Positions 6,724 through 8,015 of a stretch of DNA of 8,015 bases are shown piece after piece. How positions within the stretch are numbered: the first letter of the stretch is position 1; each line of letters begins with the position of its first letter. The stretch comes from a bacterium (GTDB lineage: Bacteria; Cyanobacteriota; Vampirovibrionia; Gastranaerophilales; Gastranaerophilaceae): contig JAKSUP010000049.1 of NCBI GenBank assembly GCA_024408905.1, positions 1 to 8,015 of the forward strand, given 5' to 3'. The notes under the pieces are model-generated. The model did no database searches, was not told the DNA's origin, and was given only the letters and a program-made list of their open reading frames with translations. The translations under genes were made by a program, and so were the position numbers.

Positions 6724-8015
6724 ATGAAAATACTTAGAATTGATACTAACAATATAAATAAGACTTCTTTCCTGCAACAAACAGCCTCTAATAATGTTTC
6801 TGATAACAATAAAAAATGGAATAACAATATTGCGAAAGCTGTAGCAGGATTGTGTATATTGAGTGCGGGCGGTATTATCATACATAAATATATAAAAACA
6901 AAATCTACCTCAAAAGATATATTAACAAACGCCCTTTCAGAAGCAGACAAAGATTTTCATAAAAGCATTGCCGAATCACTTAAAAAGTGTGGTATAGAAG
7001 TAACCTCTGACTCATTAAAGAGCATTGTTGCTCCTGATGAATTTTCTTCACTAATTAAGAAATTTAAGCCCGAACACTTCAATGCAAGCTTACAGATATC
7101 AGAAGCAAGAGCTGCAAATAAGTCTTTGGAAGAATTTTATAAAAATGCTATTGATGGTAATTTTAGAGTTTCTTTACACACTCATTCCAATTTTTCTGAC
7201 GGCAAAGCAACTGTTGAAGAATTTTTAGATTGTGCCACAAAATATGCTGATAAAGTTGCTTCAATGGGTAAAAATGACGGTCTGCCGCCACTCACAATCG
7301 CCTTAACAGACCACGATTCAGTTAAAGGATGTCAGGAAATTATTAAATTAATTGCGAAAAATCCGGAAAAATATAAAAATCTAAAATTTGTATCAGGGTG
7401 TGAATTTAGTGTTCGTTCAGGAAGCAGTCACCACGATATTACAGGTTTAGCACTGAATCCTTTTGATGAAAAATTGAATAAAAAATTATCAGATTTATCA
7501 GATGCACGAAAAAATGTTGTAAATAATTTTTTAGAAAAACAATATGAGTTTAATGGTAAAAAAATATCATACGAAGATTTGGCAGAATACGAAAAAAATT
7601 ATTATAAAAGTCGGGGAAAAGGTGGAAAACACAGTATTGAAAATGGTTCAGGAATTGTATCAGTACGACATGCAATAAAGTTTTTTTATAAAATGACAAA
7701 CCAGCCGATTGATAAAAATATGGTAAATATTTTAGGAGATAAAGAAATTTTACCAATTGAGCAGGTTGTAAATACAATTAAACAAAATGGAGGTTATGCA
7801 TCACTAACTCACCCGATAAAAAGTTTTTGGCGTTATATCGGAGACGAAGAACTTATCAGATTAAAGAATATCGGTGTTACCGGAATTGAAGTTAATCACC
7901 AATATTCACCATCGAAAATTACAAAATTAGGTGAAATTAACAATGATATCAACAATGCAGATAACATATTTAAAGAAATAACAGAAAAATATAAAGCATT
8001 TGCAGATAAAAATGA
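6724..8015 (+). CDS. Membrane-anchored PHP-domain phosphoesterase, 3'-truncated by window edge
   Basis: The frame is open from ATG 6724 to the window end (430 residues visible), so the C-terminus is missing. Residues 1-31 are polar. A probable membrane helix spans about 36-54 (AKAVAGLCILSAGGIII) with lysines on both sides, followed by a roughly 95-residue helical linker. A PHP (polymerase and histidinol phosphatase) domain begins near 148. Its metal-binding motifs are HTH (H152, H154) with SDG (158-160), TDHD (195-198), E227 in GCEF, H363 in THP, and GIEV with H392. The order and spacing, including the long insertion between E227 and H363, resemble E. coli YciV/TrpH (RNase AM), which acts on RNA 5' ends and 3',5'-bisphosphates, but that protein lacks the membrane segment. 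The final D-x-H metal motif of the family should lie just past the window. The kinase-like gene ends 9 bases upstream. A phosphoester hydrolase is well supported; the substrate is unknown. Confidence 0.86.
   Translation, partial: MKILRIDTNNINKTSFLQQTASNNVSDNNKKWNNNIAKAVAGLCILSAGGIIIHKYIKTKSTSKDILTNALSEADKDFHKSIAESLKKCGIEVTSDSLKSIVAPDEFSSLIKKFKPEHFNASLQISEARAANKSLEEFYKNAIDGNFRVSLHTHSNFSDGKATVEEFLDCATKYADKVASMGKNDGLPPLTIALTDHDSVKGCQEIIKLIAKNPEKYKNLKFVSGCEFSVRSGSSHHDITGLALNPFDEKLNKKLSDLSDARKNVVNNFLEKQYEFNGKKISYEDLAEYEKNYYKSRGKGGKHSIENGSGIVSVRHAIKFFYKMTNQPIDKNMVNILGDKEILPIEQVVNTIKQNGGYASLTHPIKSFWRYIGDEELIRLKNIGVTGIEVNHQYSPSKITKLGEINNDINNADNIFKEITEKYKAFADKN

Noticed and set aside
6636..6950. Minus-strand 104-codon hydrophobic frame
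   Set aside because: It spans the end of the kinase-like gene and the start of the PHP gene; its hydrophobicity reflects antisense reading of lysine-rich, AT-rich codons.
1..8015. CRISPR arrays, tRNA or rRNA genes, insertion sequences
   Set aside because: No regularly spaced repeats, no cloverleaf-like or rRNA-like sequence and no transposase motifs were seen on reading; the window is almost fully occupied by protein genes.

Overview
The window is an AT-rich, gene-dense bacterial segment with five protein genes, all on the + strand, and no gap between genes longer than about 75 bases. Stop codons are TAG, TAA and TGA, so the code is standard. The best lineage guess is a host-associated relative of the Cyanobacteria (Gastranaerophilales/Melainabacteria type). 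It rests on the AT-rich base use, on a RecG with an N-terminal extension of about 110 residues that resembles, from memory, the one in cyanobacterial RecG, and on the N-terminal style of the two accessory proteins. This assignment is an inference, not a proof.

Region 1 (1-5241) is mostly housekeeping. It holds the 3' two thirds of ileS (isoleucyl-tRNA synthetase, bacterial type with a C-terminal zinc finger), a 264-residue radical SAM protein of unknown substrate 22 bases downstream, and recG (branch-migrating DNA helicase). recG has a good -10 element so close to its ATG that the transcript may be leaderless or nearly so. No convincing intrinsic terminator separates these genes.

Region 2 (5242-8015) is an accessory two-gene operon driven by an excellent sigma70-type promoter (TTGACA, 17-base spacer, extended TGC-TAGACT). 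Its first gene encodes a 465-residue protein with an apparently intact kinase-fold active site (glycine loop, VIK lysine, HSD catalytic loop, IID metal aspartate) followed by about 260 residues I do not recognise. The second gene starts 9 bases after the first stops, and its ribosome binding site overlaps the first gene's stop codon. It encodes a protein with one N-terminal membrane segment and a PHP phosphoesterase domain related to the E. coli RNase AM/YciV group, and it runs off the window end.

The candidate new system is this pair: a soluble kinase-like protein translationally coupled to a membrane-anchored PHP hydrolase, both with a short N-terminal stretch containing an I-N...K-T...S-F pattern. 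A kinase working with a phosphatase or nuclease is plausible, but the substrate is unknown and the function is inference.
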